A stretch of 22,981 nt of DNA, taken from positions 1 through 22,981 of the forward strand of contig DAKS01000019.1 of assembly GCA_002499195.1 (NCBI GenBank), given 5' to 3'. Origin of the DNA: Euryarchaeota archaeon UBA443. GTDB lineage: Archaea; Thermoplasmatota; Poseidoniia; Poseidoniales; Poseidoniaceae. Of this stretch, positions 22,439 to 22,981 are shown piece by piece. The notes below the pieces were generated by a model that was not told the origin of the DNA, searched no databases, and worked only from the letters and a program-made list of their open reading frames with translations. A program made the translations under genes and the position numbers. Position 1 is the first letter of the stretch; each line of letters begins with the position of its first letter.

Positions 22439-22981
22439 TCACCCCATGGTGCGCTTCCATTCTCCATTTTGCAATTCATATATCATCGGAACTCCAGTAG
22501 GCACTTCCAAACCAAGAACTTCTTCCTTGCTCAATCCTTCAAGATGCATGATTATGCTTCGAAGCGAATTACCGTGGGCTGCAACAAAGAGATTCTTTCC
22601 TTGCTCATAGGCTGGTAACAAAACAGATTGCAAGTAAGGTATCGTTCGAGCTGCAGTCAATTCAAGACTCTCTCCATTCGGCGGAGGTATGTCATAAGAT
22701 CGTCGCCAAATCTTGACTTGTTCATCTCCAAATTTATCTCGGGTCTCTTGCTTATTCATTCCTTGAAGATCCCCGTACATACGTTCATTCAGTTGCCATG
22801 AAACATAGACAGGAAGAATGTTTGAATCATCAGCACCTTCGTGCATTTGCGACCATTCAACCATCTTTTTCTCATTCCCACTCATCGGTTCACCAGAATC
22901 CTGGTATTGCAAAACAGGTGTCTTTCCGCTATTGTGTTGGCTCAGAGCAAGCATGGCTGTCATTTGTGCACGGATCAATGT
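22439..22981 (-). CDS. gpmA: 2,3-bisphosphoglycerate-dependent phosphoglycerate mutase (N-terminus beyond window)
   Basis: GpmA interconverts 3- and 2-phosphoglycerate in glycolysis and gluconeogenesis through a phosphohistidine. The frame is open to the right edge and its first visible residues are T-L-I-R-A-Q-M-T, the conserved region after the missing RHG motif, so roughly 60 N-terminal residues lie outside. Visible family motifs are VSWQLNERMYGDLQGMNKQE, KIWRRSYDIPPP and the second catalytic histidine in FVAAHGNSLRSII. One departure is LNERMYG, where most members have LNERHYG. The C-terminus is of normal length. It is the first gene visible in a tight minus-strand cluster with the AOR gene 6 nt downstream. 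Archaea more often use the cofactor-independent mutase, so the dPGM type is a mild peculiarity shared with marine euryarchaea. Confidence 0.93.
   Translation of the reverse strand, partial: TLIRAQMTAMLALSQHNSGKTPVLQYQDSGEPMSGNEKKMVEWSQMHEGADDSNILPVYVSWQLNERMYGDLQGMNKQETRDKFGDEQVKIWRRSYDIPPPNGESLELTAARTIPYLQSVLLPAYEQGKNLFVAAHGNSLRSIIMHLEGLSKEEVLGLEVPTGVPMIYELQNGEWKRTMG

Noticed and set aside
22439..22978. A complete phosphoglycerate mutase-like protein starting at 22978
   Set aside because: The apparent start there is a TTG inside the conserved T-L-I-R-A segment and the frame stays open to the window edge, so the gene is cut rather than short.

Overview
The window (about 23 kb, AT-leaning, almost no non-coding DNA) looks like an archaeal chromosome, most likely a marine euryarchaeon of the Marine Group II/III (Poseidoniales-like Thermoplasmatota) type. 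The archaeal signs are a TYW2-type wybutosine enzyme, stand-alone Lrp/AsnC ligand-binding (RAM) proteins, a tungsten-type aldehyde:ferredoxin oxidoreductase, AT-rich TATA-like boxes about 26 nt upstream of start codons (leaderless style) mixed with GGTGA/GAGG Shine-Dalgarno sites, and several single-pass surface proteins with acidic ectodomains. A bacterial-type UvrC is also present, which such marine archaea are known to carry. The lineage is an inference; no rRNA gene is in view.

Layout. (1) 1-2843, minus: the N-terminal 947 codons of a very large secreted parallel beta-helix surface protein that runs off the left edge. (2) 2944-3420, plus: two tandem 77-residue RAM proteins, meeting tail to tail a 727-residue winged-helix/STAND NTPase on the minus strand (3421-5604). 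(3) An intergenic region with a perfect 8-8-8 dyad, then uvrC (5709-7436), whose end overlaps a convergent 1029-residue membrane-anchored exported protein (7433-10522). (4) taw2/TYW2 (10585-11691), overlapping by 49 bp the end of a convergent membrane-anchored cyclophilin (11643-12608). (5) A sugar cassette: a ColD-like 3-dehydratase with His in place of the PLP lysine, an Fcl/ColC-like NAD(P)-dependent reductase and, divergently, two glycosyltransferases followed by a membrane-anchored S15 peptidase (12646-18379). An 88-bp divergent control region with a TATA box and a 39-nt dyad lies in the middle. (6) An acidic protein with an aromatic tail (minus) and, divergently, a JAMM/MPN metalloprotease (18380-19922). 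(7) A compact minus-strand operon: gpmA (cut at the right edge), an AOR-family oxidoreductase and a DUF1499 protein (22981-19907).

How the genes fit together. Blocks 1, 3, 4 and 5 concern the cell envelope: sequon-rich surface proteins, an exported folding catalyst, a surface peptidase and a dedicated route to a 3,6-dideoxyhexose with glycosyltransferases to attach it. Block 7 suggests ferredoxin-linked central carbon metabolism, since an AOR-family enzyme sits next to phosphoglycerate mutase. Block 2 looks regulatory. The best candidate for a little-described system is the dideoxysugar cassette with its dyad control region; the wHTH-STAND gene with its operator-like dyad comes next. No tRNA, rRNA, CRISPR array or insertion sequence was seen, and no gene-free stretch exceeds about 105 bp.
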